From the NCBI GenBank assembly GCA_030704615.1, contig CM060732.1, forward strand, positions 56,153,053 to 56,217,052: DNA of 64,000 bases, read 5' to 3'. Below, piece by piece: positions 23,590-35,736 of this stretch (position 1 is its first letter; each line of letters starts with the position of its first letter). Source of the stretch: Takakia lepidozioides (taxonomy: Eukaryota > Streptophyta > Takakiopsida > Takakiales > Takakiaceae). The translations under genes were made by a program, and so were the position numbers. Below the pieces are notes generated by a model. The model saw only the letters and a program-made list of their open reading frames with translations, had not been told where the DNA came from and did not search any database.

Positions 23590-25195
23590 GGCACCCGCAC
23601 AGAACTAGAGTTGCAGCAGAGAGCCATTCAACAATTGTCTACGAAAGAGCTGGAAAGGCAGGCCACCCCCAGTAAGCGGAAGAATGAGAAGAAAGGGAAA
23701 CAGGCTTCGTAGGCTACTGGGTCAGGTCCTACTGGTAGCTCTAATCCTGCTGTTGGGGCTGCTCCTGATGCTCGTCCTCAAACGGTGGATGCGGAGGGCG
23801 AGCATACCCCACTTCAAGGCAATCAAAGGAGGTCCCATAAATAAAAGGAACGCCCTTACGATGCTCGGCCATGCGTCTCCAAGGTGGTTGGTCCACACTT
23901 CCAGAGGAAAACAATTTGTGAAGAGCTTCCTCAGTATGATGGAGTCACGGAAGTCCACCTTCATAGGAGTGAAGTCTCCTACATGGGACTATCTGTGCTC
24001 ATTTCTGACACTGGTAACACCCACACCTCTTTCACAAACCTGTTTTCTTCAAGCATGTTTTTGGATTTCACCTTATTTTTTAGCTTGTGAATGTGCCACA
24101 TTAAGCTGGCGCCAACACCAGCTTAATCTGGCCGCCCTTCTGGTTTGTTGATTGGGGTGAAGGGCTTTTGCAAAACGTCTCTGATTTGTTTGTTTGTCCT
24201 TCTTCCAGGTGACCAAATTTCTATGCTGGGTGAACGGTGTGGAGCAGGCCTACGCCACTGATCTTGTGATCCGTGACATTCCGGATGGGCTACCTATGCT
24301 CGATATTATTCCCACAGATGTCACTTCAAAGTGGAATGCTCATGACCCTCGATATTGGCAGTGGGCATTCTCTTTATGCAACAAGTTCCTATCTGACGCA
24401 GACGCTCTTTTGATTTTTCAATCTGAGGACATGGCATCCCGACGGGTTCTTCATAGCTACATGAAGTCTTCGGGGTTCCAAATCATGAAGATTTGGACTT
24501 GTATAAATTTACCCTACCTTTAATGTTCCCAGGGCAGAAGGTACTCTCTGTGACCTTCATTGTCTTTTGTCATATGTTCTATCATGCCATTGCTCAAACT
24601 GTTTCTTTTGGTACTTGTGCAGACCCAGGTGTTCAAGGCCCTGTGCCTTACTCGAGTGCGGCCTGAGACCACTCCATCCCGTGTTGGGCGTTTCGACATT
24701 TGGGGCCAAATCGACCAAGATTGTGACCCAGTGGAATCGGACGTCATCCACAACTATGTGGATTTGTCATAAACTTTGAAAACGGCTGGTGGCATTCCAT
24801 GGAGAGGTGCCCGGGAGCGCTTGCTTTCATGCAGACTTTGATTGAGACATGCAGCATGCATGGTGGCAAGGTAGTTGACCTCTCCATGGATACAGGTTCG
24901 TAGCCAAGCACTTTTCATGTTTCTTGATTGCACTTGTTCTCCTTCTCATTTGGCATCGCAATTGATTTTGTGGATGCATTTTTTCTCTCCTGCAGGGGCT
25001 TCTTTCCATGCCTGCAAGTATGCAGGAAGACATTTTTTTGGGATGGAGGGGGACGAACATTTTTCTGTCGGGTCATCGTTCCACTGTCTGAAGGGTCCTC
25101 GCATTCGACCCAGACTGACAAGATTGTGCTTGAGCTAGATCTGCAAGAGCCGGATGCTCTGGAGGTGGATTCCGATTTCTCATGTGAGTAAGTGG
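23590..25195 (+). pseudogene. Decayed spliced gene with amino-methyltransferase-like motifs
   Basis: Four exon-like blocks can be followed. ~23597-24014 is a charged N-terminal part ending SEVSYMGLSVLISDTG, with in-frame stops near 23710 and 23840. ~24210-24539 contains ATDLVIRDIPDGLPML, a degenerate match to the DPPY-type motif IV. ~24625-24898 ends GGKVVDLSMDT. ~24996-25195 gives GASFHACKYAGRHFFGMEGD. The last two join in frame across a GT-AG intron to make a motif I/X-like string (VVDL.M.TG...A...AGR...G.E.D). Motif IV before motif I is the order of beta-class DNA amino-methyltransferases. Stops, a frame problem at the first junction and the changed DPPY make activity unlikely. It lies just upstream of, and in the same orientation as, the CACTA transposase; shared ancestry as one element is inference. 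Confidence 0.45.
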
Positions 25196-25319
25196 ATGTT
25201 CTGTTGTGCTATGTCATTAATACGACGTCGCATCCTTCTGTGTTCGTTTTTTGTGCATTATTGTGGCCTCCAAAAGGCACTCAATTTTCTATGTGACGTT
25301 AAACCATTGGGATGTGTTT

Positions 25320-26154
25320 GCAGGAGTACAAGGACGCCACGGTTTCTCCCTTTCTTTGCTAACCCAAACTTTTTTCCAAGTCCTCCCTCCGATTTTCAAT
25401 TGCCAATTTATGCGGAGGCAACAGCGATGGAATTTAGTCTCCTCTCATCTCCCCCTCCTATGCTTTATGACAGAGGTGGTTATGTGCAGAGCAAGGCTAC
25501 TGTCTTCATAGACAGTTCTGCTTCCGTTTTGGACACAAAATCATGTAGCAGTGGAAGTGCTTTTTCGGAATGACTCATTTGTTTTGAAACAATCGTTTAT
25601 AAAGCACCAGTTTTCCTCTCTTGCTTGTTTGAAATTGGGTCTGTCTCAACTCTCTTCCAGTTTCATTTCAATTCATAGTGTGAGAGCATTCCGGATGCAC
25701 ATCAAGTGCTTGAGAAAATGTCAAAACGACGTGTGGTCCCGTAGACCGCAATGACCTCCGGTTGTGCTCTGCATGGGCACGGCGAAGAGGCTTACAAAAT
25801 GTATAAGAAATAGGTCACAGAAAGGGGTGCCACCGAACATTGTCACTTTCATTAGCGGAGTTCATGTGTCACCTTGAATAAATGGGAAACGGCAAGCAAA
25901 TCCATGCTCACCTTTTCAAAGCAAGAATTGCATCATGCGTTGCTTTGGGGAACAACCTTCTTGACACATATGCCAAGTGCGGGAGCCTGTGGGATGCAGG
26001 AAAAGTTTCTGACAAAATGCTCAAAGGAGATGTGGTCTCGTGGGACGTGATGGTAGCAAGAAATTCTCTTCATGGACTCGATACGACACCAAGGGTGCAA
26101 TGTGGGGTTAGCACAACGTTGTGCATAAGGCCTTGTAGAAAGGGATCCACATGA
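25320..26154 (+). pseudogene. PPR protein pseudogene fragment
   Basis: Frames in series give ...EKMSKR.VV, GCALHGHGEEAYKMYKK, GVPPNIVTFIS and GKQIHAHLFKARIASCVALG, then NLLDTYAKCGSLWDAGKVSD and KMLKGDVVSWDVMVA (25882-26154). These are the paired-helix repeats of plant organellar PPR proteins of the PLS type. Frameshifts and stops occur between almost every repeat and both ends are missing. 25320-25570 is open and may be its former N-terminal part. 26160-27040 holds nothing else recognisable. Confidence 0.65.
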
Positions 26155-27044
26155 TGCTGGAGCTTACGTGCTACTGTCTCAAGTGATGATTCCTACTCAA
26201 CACATCAGTTTTTCTGCCCGCAAAAGCCTCGTGTCACCATAGTTAGAAAAGCTGGTGTGCCGAGGAGGAATCCTCACCACACATTGGTGCAACCAAAACT
26301 GGTTTGCCATTCACTGACGTGCGAGAAGCACGCCCGCGCATGCCTATCATATTTCTCGTTGTTTTTTGAATCCTTCTCCAGTCTTCCCCATGTCTGGAGT
26401 CTTCATGGGTCCTTCTTCCGTTGGTTGTATTGGAGTCATGGAGTCCAAGTGATGGAGTCAGGTAGTCGAGAGTGCGTCACAGTAGTTATGTCCATGACTT
26501 GATGACCGCGGACGATGCACATGGTAAGTACGTGGCGTTTTTACGTTGGTTGTGCTGGAGACATATAGTTGTGGTCAGGAAGTTATGCAATTGGGAGTGC
26601 CTCTGAGGAGTAGTCAGGGCCATGACTACATGATGGCGGTTCATTGCCATGTATCGAGCCTTCTTTGATTGTGGGCTTTTGGCACATTGTTGCCATGTGT
26701 CATGCCTTAAACGCATTGCCCACTTGGACATATTTAATGAGAGCTTTCACTTTGTCGGTATTTGTGTGTGTGTGTGAATATCTAAATCTGTCACTATTCT
26801 TTGTATTTAAGCAGCACAAGCTGCTTCGAACTATAGTCTCTGGCTTCACAATGTAGTCTTCAGCTTCGCAAGTATGGGGGACACTTGTTGCAACGACCTG
26901 TAGTGAACTTGTGTAATTGTTCAAAGTGCTTGCTTACAATGGATGGTTTAAATGAAATGACGTTGCCCAGGAGTTTTAAAAGAAGTGTCTTTTTGCAAAC
27001 CAATTTGTGATGCGATTTGAATTGGCAGGACTACATTACATCTG

Positions 27045-30000
27045 ATGATGAAGTGGAGGCTAAAACCAGTGTACAAAATGTTGCAAAACGTTGACCAATT
27101 GGAGGGAGAAGCGGGAAATGGGCTACAGACCCAAATTGCCCGTATTGTGCAGGATGCTTTTGAAATATTAGATACCCTCAAACAAAATCCCACACCAGTC
27201 CCAAATGGCCCTCACTTGGAGAACGACGATGATATTGCGAATGGCGGAAATCCCTGTGGAGTGCATGATGGCGTAAATTTTCATACAGAGGAAGCAGGCG
27301 CGCCAAATGGTCTTCACCATGAACAACTCATGCGAGAGTCTCAAATCCCCTTATACGATGGGCGCGGTCACAGCCGATTGACAGGCACACTGATGTTGAT
27401 CAATTCGTGCGCCACTCATAGATGTTCCCACGCATTTGTGGATGAGTTGTTGTCATTGCTGACGCTGGAGATTTTGCCCAAACCGAACAGCTTGCCCAAA
27501 TCGCATTACGAGGCCAAAAACATGATCGCCATGATGGGCCTAGGATACAAACTGTGTGTTGTTTTGTGGAGAGCTCGAAAAGGCAGCAATTTGCCCCCAA
27601 GTGCCAGAGTCCCCACTACAAAGGCGGGCGTGGGAAGCCAAGAAGGTGCTGTGACACTTTCCTCTTATACCTAGATTGAAACGGATGTTCCGAGCCAAGT
27701 TGCTCGCAGAGCTTATGAAGTGGCACAACAATCACAGAAGTGCAGATGGCATGGTCCGACATGTTGCAGACAGCAAGGCTTGGTGCCATATTGACAACAC
27801 ATGGCCGGAGTTTGCATCAGACCCACGGAATTTGCATCTTGGATTGGTGCTGGATGGGGTGAATCCTTATGGCACCAAATCCCAATCTTGGTCCACATGG
27901 CCCATCATGGTGCTCAATTATAATCTACCTCCATGGTTGGTAGCGAAGAAATTTTTTGTCATGTTAACACTACTGATTCTTGGAAAGGAATCTGTGACTA
28001 GGGAGAATCTGGATGTTTACCTGCAACCACTCGTGGAGGAGCTAGCAACATTGTGGGTGGGAGTTCCAGCCTTCGATGTGGCAGCCAATGAAGGACACCG
28101 TGCATTTACTATGCAGGCAGTCTCATTTAAGTCGATACATGACTTCCCCGCCTATTGCTTGCTATCAGGTCAGGTTCACCAAGGGTACGTTGTTTGTCCA
28201 GCATGTGGACCTTCTGTGGATTCGAGATATTCCGCAGCTTGCAAAAAACTGATATTCTAGGGGCATCGACAGTATCTTCCCCAAAATCATGCCTATAGAA
28301 GATCCGGAGCGAGACATGAGACCTGCTCCACAAACAGTGACAACCACGGAAATCAAGGACCGTGCACGACATTACAAATAATGGATTGATGATGGTGGGA
28401 CTGTAGGTGCAGAGGACGATCCCTCCAAGCTCCATGGCGTACAACGACTGTCCATTCTGTTCAACTTGCCTTATTGGGAGTTGGGAATATCACACCTGTG
28501 TTCTGGGGGGTGTTCCTGCATTGATTTTCTTTGTGCGTAATAGTCCATATTTGCATCACTTGTAGTGTTAACAACATTCATGCAATTTACTGAATTTGTG
28601 ACACCGCATGGTGCAACGGCTTCTCATCCGCCACACTATGGATACCATGCATTGCGAAAAAAACGTGACGGAGAACATAATGATGAGTATCTTCGGAGAA
28701 AATGACACCATGAAAGTTCGGCGTGATCTGGAATTGCAGGGCATTTGCAGGCCTCTGTGGTTACAATGCCATCCCACCAGAGTCGATACATTGGTAATGC
28801 CTGATGCGCCATATGTGCTCACAAAGCCAGAACAGCGGGTGTTCCTGGACATTATCACCAATTTGAAAGTGCCCACTGGCTATGCCTCTGCTTTCAAAAA
28901 GCATGTGGTCAAACAGAAGCTGAGCCAATTGAAGCCACATGATTATCATGTGCTCATGCAGCAGATTCTCCCTCTTGTGCTACGAGGGTTAATGGCACCA
29001 GGGGTCCGCAATGCCATACTAAGAGTGTCTCGTGTATTTCGCAATCTCTGTGCAAAATCGATTGATCCAACCGAGCATGAGGAATTGAAGAAGGAGATGG
29101 CACCGACTCTTTGTGTTCGGGAGAAAGAGTTTCCACCCTCCTTTTTTGATGTTATGACGCATTTACTCATCCACTTGGTTGATGAGCTAGATTTGTGTGG
29201 GCCTGTAGCTTCTCGGTGGATGTACCCAGTGGAGAGAGCAATGAAGGATTTTAAAGGGTATGTGCGAAACCTGGCAAAGCCCGAGGGTAGTATGGCGGAG
29301 GGCTACGTGTTTGACGAGGCATTGGGATTTTGTACGGAGTACTTGTCTTCTATTGATGCTACTAGGCGGAGAGTGTGGGATGCAGGAGAGGAGGAATCAG
29401 TTTTGGGTTGGGTGTTGGAAGGTGCTGGCAAAGCACGGAGGTTGACTGCAGAATTGTTGCACCTTGTCCATGACTACGTCATTCACAACCATCCTAGTTT
29501 GAGCAGCATGCTGGAGTAAGTGCCCCCCCCCCCCCCGGTGGATGCCTAAAGTTCTGGACCATATGGGTGTGCACGTGTATGCTTTGTATTCATGGGGATG
29601 TTGTTGTTCCTCCATTTGCTGCTGGTGTTGAAGTCACACAATGATGTGGTGGTGCGTGCTTGGCAGGTCATACGAGTTGGAGAAATCCCGTGTGGACGCT
29701 GCAAATGCTGCTAATCCGAACATGATCCATGCTCTCCCCCACTTTGCAGAATGGCTATTAACGGCTATGCACATGCATGTGTCGAGTGATGCCAACCACG
29801 CATCTGATTCAGTCAACCAGGAATTGTTGGACATGTCGAAGCCCCCATCATTCACCGCAACATCATACAAGAGCATGTCGGCTTATGGAAACCACTTCAG
29901 GGTTACTTCAGATTTCATGAATTGTCCCTTTATGACATATGACTCAGGTGTGTTAACTATTTTCCAGCATGAATCTACTGGCATTTCAGGTGAACAGGTG

Positions 30001-30150
30001 GTGGAAAGCGTACGTTATGTTGGCGTCAGAAAGGAGATTCTAGAACTGGATTATGGCCCTACACACACCACGGTGCTTTTGTGTTCATGGGTACGTGCAC
30101 GACGTGTGGGTTCCCAGCCTGTGTCAATGACTGTGGCTTCACGTTGGTGA
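27045..30150 (+). pseudogene. CACTA (En/Spm) transposase remnant: TNP2, DUF4218, DUF4216
   Basis: 27045-27540 carries the N-terminal TNP2 region (PLYDGRGHSRLTGTLMLINS, FVDELLSLL, SHYEAKNMI). After frameshifts, 27676-28260 gives the core with the DPRNLHLGLVLDGVNPYG motif and HQGYVVCPACG, ending at an in-frame stop before a GHRQYLP continuation. 28608-29519 (303 residues) is the next exon and DUF4218 (MDTMHCEKNV, SRWMYPVERAMKDFKGYVRN, DEALGFCTEYL). 29680-30100 holds DUF4216 (SYKSMSAYGNHFRVTS, YVGVRKEILELDYG). The domain order is that of plant CACTA transposases. At least two frameshifts and one stop inactivate it. CACTA termini were not recognised. A 15-16 base C run lies at 29522-29538. Confidence 0.85.
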
Positions 30151-30262
30151 ATTTCTCCCACTTGTCGCCTCCACTTGAACAGCCCCCAGTTGAGTGTTTT
30201 TCCCCCTTGTTCCTTGGCCCTTCCGAGCGGGATTTGGAGAGCTATCTCCTTGGCGTGCAGCT

Positions 30263-30575
30263 TCAGCGCAAACGCGCCGTCTGCAGCGACTCGTGAATCC
30301 TACGCCCTTGCTCACGTCGCTGCGCCAGCTTGGAAGAAGACTTCTTTGGCAGTCTCCTTCCGGGTAGTATCTTCAAACTGTTGCGCGTGTCCAACGGCAG
30401 CTCAGGGCGCGGGAGTGGTTCGCCCTCAGGATAATCCACAAAGACACACTGCTCAGGCTTTAGCTTGCGGGTGAGCTGAATGTATGTATACTGCCTCCAA
30501 GTCTCGCGGCTGGCTGGTAAGTGGAAACTCAAACTTCTCAGGTGCAAACAAATCTTGCTCAGAATTGGACGCCAT
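30263..30575 (-). pseudogene. Unrecognised minus-strand reading frame with a small frameshift
   Basis: From an ATG at ~30574 the minus strand reads MASNSEQDLFAPEKFEF and on to QPRDLEAVYI. After what looks like a 4-bp duplication (TATACATACATT) the frame shifts into QLTRKLKPEQCVFVDYPEGE, then PLPRPELPLDTRNSLKI, a lysine/arginine-rich stretch, and a stop near 30263. Composition and charge look protein-like, but I do not recognise the family. It could be one exon of a gene or a captured fragment at the edge of the CACTA region. Confidence 0.3.
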
Positions 30576-30804
30576 GACTCAAAGATGCAAAGCTCACAAA
30601 TCGCAGGAAAGCTCAGACACACAGCTTCCGTTCCCTAAACACTGTATGCAGGAAGAGCCGCCATTTTGCTATAGTCTGTCTTCCCAATCATTCCCCTCTC
30701 CTGTGCAGAATCCACTGTTTCTCAGGTGTATCGTACGACAAAACATTCTTTGCTAATAGTTTTAGGTATCCCGCATCTCCACCAATATTCCGGCGCCAGT
30801 GGCT

Positions 30805-30846
30805 TATTCCCCTTTCCTCTACCGCTTTAATCTTAAAACGTGGGAA
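30805..30846 (+). repeat. 42-bp direct repeat, partner at 21950-21991
   Basis: TATTCCCCTTTCCTCTAC, three variable bases, then TTTAATCTTAAAACGTGGGAA. It is identical at 39 of 42 positions to 21950-21991 and in the same orientation. Weaker similarity continues leftward (CAATATT). The two copies enclose the MITE, methyltransferase-like, PPR and CACTA remnants. Confidence 0.6.
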
Positions 30847-33827
30847 TGTAGTCTATAAAGCCTGCTTTGCCAAGAGGACATAATCTCACGTAGAGGATAC
30901 AATGAAGTGAGACATCCAGCACATCAACACTGCATTCATACAAGCACTCAAATTCTGCAAGTACACTTCAATCCACCACCACTAGATGGCGCCATGCTTA
31001 AATATAAGTGCCACATGGCTAATCACAAGGATAGGTGTCTATGCACCCATTGGCCGGTCAGATTACAGCCCATAGGATTCACACATCAGCGGCCATGTAG
31101 GATAACCCCGATCCTAAACTAGTTGTTGAAGTAAAATAAGATAGCTTAACTAATAATAGGTTCATCCAGCTCATAGTTCATCCATTTCTACCTACTCACA
31201 TTCATCTTAAAGGGGGAATAAAGGAAGTGGGGGAATCCCGGCCCCATAGCCCTTGAGAGCTTTATTAAAATTATTGAAGGGAAAAAAACTAAAACCCTTA
31301 AAGGCCCGTAGGCCCCCATAAGGCCGAACGCACACTAAACCGTGATGATAAAATGAACTTGAGTAAGGAAGACCAATGAGACTCTAGAAAGGGAACTTTC
31401 TAGGAGCAGGGCCAGGACCCAATGAGGAGCTTATGGCCCAAATGCAGAATGTGAGCTCGGATGAGATAAAGCGTGAAACGCCCAAGTGGCCTAAGCGACC
31501 AAAAGGTAGCAGCTAGAGCAATCAAAGAGGAAAGATACCACTATGAATTATCTATAAGGGGGGGAATGTCGAGGGAACATCATGAAACGGAAGACTATGT
31601 ATGGTAGCAAAGTTTAGTTCTAGTAGCTACTTTGACATGTTTCCAATTGATATCAGTTTGGTCAAATTCTGGGGATGCCAGCGGTGTTGCCATTGCAAAG
31701 GGATCTATTTTGCCCAAATACAGGAGGAGTCAACCTGAGAGCAACAACATATGATGCCTTGTCTTTCCTAGGTCTTTATGAAAGTGTCGAGGAGTGAATG
31801 TTGACGTTCTAAAGTCCTGTCAATATCTGCACGCAGCCACTTTAGCCGCAACGGTAAGATAAAAAAAAAACCTTAGTCATCAACGCAGTCACTTTCGAGT
31901 TAGCATTGTCCAATGTCCAGCGAGAGCGGGCTTTCCCCAAGTGCCAGAGATAGACATTTGCTTGCTTTGGACTTTGCCCTTCGATCATAATTCAATAGAA
32001 GGATGACCGAGGTAAATGGCATGTTGTCCCGGGTCCTATAGAGAGCTTGTACTAGTGACCATATCAGCCTGGGTGCCTCGCAATGGATTAGACAATGCTC
32101 CAACAAGATTAACGCTTCCTGGAAGTTCATCTTTATTTTCCAAGTTCAATAATATAATATTTGACGCCTCCCGAAGGAAGCGTAAATTATGGGGTCTCTT
32201 CACCCCGACTTCCGTTTCGAAGGTCATTACAATAGGGACTAGGGACAAGGACCCTTATTTTCCAGGAAAGAAAGATGTCTTCTGACTCAATCTCCATTTT
32301 CCATTATTTTATTATTATTACTTATTTGTTCTCCATTATTTTCATTATTAATCATTATTATTTTTAATTGAATGGGACAGAGAAAGGAGAAAAAATAACG
32401 GGAAAAAACCGGGAAAAAATAATCCGTTATCCGAGAATCCATAAAGCAAAGCAGGGGACTAAAAGTTTGCTTAGTAAATCCGACCACTGTATTTTTACTA
32501 AATTGTATTTTAATTAATTTTGAGGGTCATGGTGCTTACGACCCAGCAGGGAATCTAGTATAAGCTAGAGAATATATTTGGCATCTACTGATCTCGGGAC
32601 ACATACAAGTAGATGCTTTAGAACATTTCATATTCTATTAATGGATGATCATCTTCACTCATCCGTCAAGGTACCCGATTCAACGAGCACTAATCCTGGA
32701 TCCAGGTGTCAGACACACATTGGGCTGGTGGCGGACTTGGAAATGGTGAACGTGTCAACAATGGATGAAACTAGGCTCAGACCCGTGTGGACGTTAGGTA
32801 GCCACTCTGCCAAGTGGCGTGCAGGGATTGGGCAGAACTTTAAGATGTATTCCGGGCCACCGGAGGATTGGATCAACTTATCTCCGGCTGGAAATTCTGG
32901 GTATCTAAATATTCAAGGAATCCCCCATGGACAGACAGTTGAACTAGTTCTTCTGACCATCTCATCCACAGTCATCCACATATCGAAGTAAGGCGAGACA
33001 CGTAAGCCTAGATCAGAAATCTAACAGTAATTAGTAACTATTTACACAACTAATTGAGATTGAAAGTGATTAGTGAAAGTAACCACACTGTGGTACCCTC
33101 CCCCTCTCTCGCAAGGATTTTGTGAGCATTTCGTGAGGGATTTGAGGGCGTTGAGGGACAGGATCTGATGCCAGAAATCACGATTGTGAGGAGCTGATCT
33201 CCGATTCTTAGTGGCGGAGGCTATCTATGGATCTTTCCTTTTGCGGGCCATGTTATGGAGATTGTGGGGAAAGATCTGGGCGTGCCGTGGTGGAGGGTGT
33301 AGTGGATGCTGTATCTTGTTGAGGTTTCTGTACGCCTATGCAGCTCTCTCCGGTGAGTTGTCCATGGAATCCTAGTGGGTTTATAGCGCCGACCGATGGA
33401 ATCACACACCCTCTGCACCAGCATTGGGTGTCTTGTAGTCGTTGGCGACAAGAGATCCCTCTCTTTTGTGCTTTTCTGGGTCTCCATTTTCTCCTAGCTT
33501 GGTTGCATGGAGTCTCTTGCTTTTCACACACTCATTCTGAGCGTTTGGTCTACCTTACTCTGAGTTGCAGTGTTTGGAGGCATATTTGGCCTTTCTGAGC
33601 TTTTCTATGTTTTTCTCCCCGTGGGTTCTACATGCACAACCTGTATGTGCCCTAAACCTAAAGACTGCAAAAAAAATTTAGTTGTGATTGCAACCCCTAG
33701 GTTTTAGGTTACCGAAGTTCAGGTCAACGATCTGGCGAGGTTACGAGACAGGAGAGGGTACGGGATGCGCTGGAATGCTTTGAACGGGAATAATGTTAGA
33801 GAGTGAGAGCAACTGATTGCCTGGCTG
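30847..33827. other. Intergenic DNA upstream of the F-box gene; no gene seen
   Basis: Open frames at 31900-32248 (minus), 32578-32991 (plus) and 33221-33598 (both strands) lack family motifs. 32290-32400 is AT-rich with short ATT repeats. The final few hundred bases should hold the promoter and leader of the F-box gene. Confidence 0.35.
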
Positions 33828-35736
33828 ATGAAGCAAACTGTAATGGATAGCTGCACTCACACATTGCTGCTCGAATCACACGACACGGAGTTAGACTCAA
33901 ATATGGCGCTGGATTTAGGGTTGGATTTTAAAGGTGACGAGGTCTCCATGGATTCCGCTGTCTGGAGTGGGTTGCCTGAGCATTTAACTGAACGCGTGCT
34001 GGCGCGCCTGCCAATCCAGAGTTTTTTTCGGTGCCGCGTTGTCTGCAAGGCTTGGAATTGTCTCATGTACTCTTCCAGTTTTATTCAGGGTTACGCGGAG
34101 GTGGCCTCGCACTGGCCGTGCTTCCTTTTCTTTGTGGATGATGAGTGCAGAGCGGCCTGTGCGTATGATCACACTCTGAACAAGTGGTATCGGTTTCCGC
34201 TCCCACGATTTCCTCTAATATTCGATCGGTTCGCAGCTGATGGGGGTCTGGTCGTGTTTTTCAGCTATGGGTGGCAGACACTGGTGGTATGTAATCCTCT
34301 CACAAAGTGCTGGCGGGAGCTTTCCCCCATGCGGAAGAAGTTGCAGGTTCTCGACACGCTGGCTATGGTGGTGGACAGGGACACCAAGGCGTACAAGATT
34401 GTGGTGGCTGGCAGGTTCAAGACCAGGAGATTTGGAACCCTCTGTCGAATCACAGAGGTACCACTCTTGTAAGAATTTTTGAATCTAGTAGTCAGACAGG
34501 TCTATCCACTTGGAGACTAGCCCTGCACTACTTGTCTGTTGCTCCTCCAATAACACCGGTGAGTTATCAGTACTGTGTGGTGTGATAGTAGAGCTGATCA
34601 CTGTCGATACCAGTGGTCTTGTCTGTAATCTCAGACACTTGGAATCAGTAGGTGCGACCTATTCCAAACCCCCGGAGCCACTATTGTGTGATTGGACACT
34701 GTCAATGTACTCTGCTAAACTATGGAGTATTGTGAATTTAGCTTGATATATATCCAGCTCACAATTTTGCTTCGCAGAACCCAATTCTGCAAAACCCAAA
34801 GCCTTACCAAATAACTGGGATCGGCCTACTATGGCAAGGGCCTACAGCAGGGCTGCCTGAATATCAAAGAGGTAGGGTGCAGGAAGTTCCTTCCCTCACA
34901 AATCATCACTCCATTTTCCAGTAGAGGTGGTGATATACATTGAACAGATATTGTGAGGTAACAAATTTTTGTCAGACTGTTTGGCAGACCTAGCACATGT
35001 CATACTTTCAAGGAGAGGTGCTGTAAGGGTTGGTCAACTGCTTTCCCAGGAGCTGACAGCAATGTCTACCACTGCAGTTATTTCAGTCCCACCGAGAGAC
35101 TTGGACATTTTTTAATAATGTTGTGCTTTATGCACACTGTGTTGATAGGTATACAATTCGGCCACCAAATTGTGGACTAAACAGGGGAAAATGCCAGCAC
35201 CTTATCAACCAATGCAAACGAGCACTATCCATTGCAATGGGGTTCTCTATGTACGATGTCGTAAGCAAGATGGATTACTAGTTTATGATCTGCAAAAGGG
35301 GCAATGGAACCACATTCAGTCTCCCATGCCTCATTCTAGTAAGTGCTTTGGCCTCGTTGAATGTCGGGGCCGAGTCTGTATTGTGGGAGGGCAGAGGGAG
35401 AACGATCTTACGCTGAGCATCCGGATATGGAAGCTTCAACATACGACTTGGGATTGGAGAGAAGTGGATCGAATGCCCAGCGCCTTGTTTGAAGACATTC
35501 AAAGTATTGTGCAGTACCACAAGGGCTTGTTCACATGCTATGGCTGTGGTGACTTCATTCTTCTCACCGTGCATGATTATTTACCCTACAGTCCATTCAG
35601 GGTTCTTGTCTATGATTTGTCAAGGAAAAGATGGCATGAGTGGGCGAGTGTGCCACGCGCTGTGGAATTTTGGGTGTCAGATCACCTACTTAGGGAGGGG
35701 GCTTCCTTTGAACCCCGGTTGGATGCTGTAGTCTAA
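33828..35736 (+). CDS. F-box/kelch-like protein, two exons
   Basis: Exon 1 is 33828-34457 (210 codons) and exon 2 is 35149-35736. The intron has a CAGAG|GTACCA donor and a TTGATAG acceptor in phase 0, giving 405 residues. The F-box lies at residues ~44-85 (WSGLPEHLTERVLARLPIQS, FRCRVVCKAWNCL). After it come beta-strand repeats of the kelch/FBA kind: NKWYRFPLP, VVCNPLTKCWRELSPM, and in exon 2 YNSATKLWTKQGKMP, VYDLQKGQWNHIQSPMP, RVCIVGGQ, WREVDRMP and VYDLSRKRWHEW. F-box proteins act as substrate receptors of SCF ubiquitin ligases through SKP1; the target cannot be read from the sequence. It resembles the small plant At5g15710/At3g61590-type family, an assignment from memory. The first in-frame ATG was chosen; M6 or M26 are possible alternatives. 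Confidence 0.9.

Noticed and set aside
23684-24151. 155-residue frame rich in Leu/Arg suggestive of a membrane segment
   Set aside because: It is the wrong frame over the methyltransferase-like exon; the frame with SEVSYMGLSVLIS fits the neighbouring exons.
32578-32991. 137-residue plus-strand frame
   Set aside because: No recognisable domain, no neighbouring exon, and no repeat context; treated as chance.
33221-33598. Frames upstream of the F-box gene on both strands
   Set aside because: They lie in the probable promoter/leader region and show no protein-like pattern.
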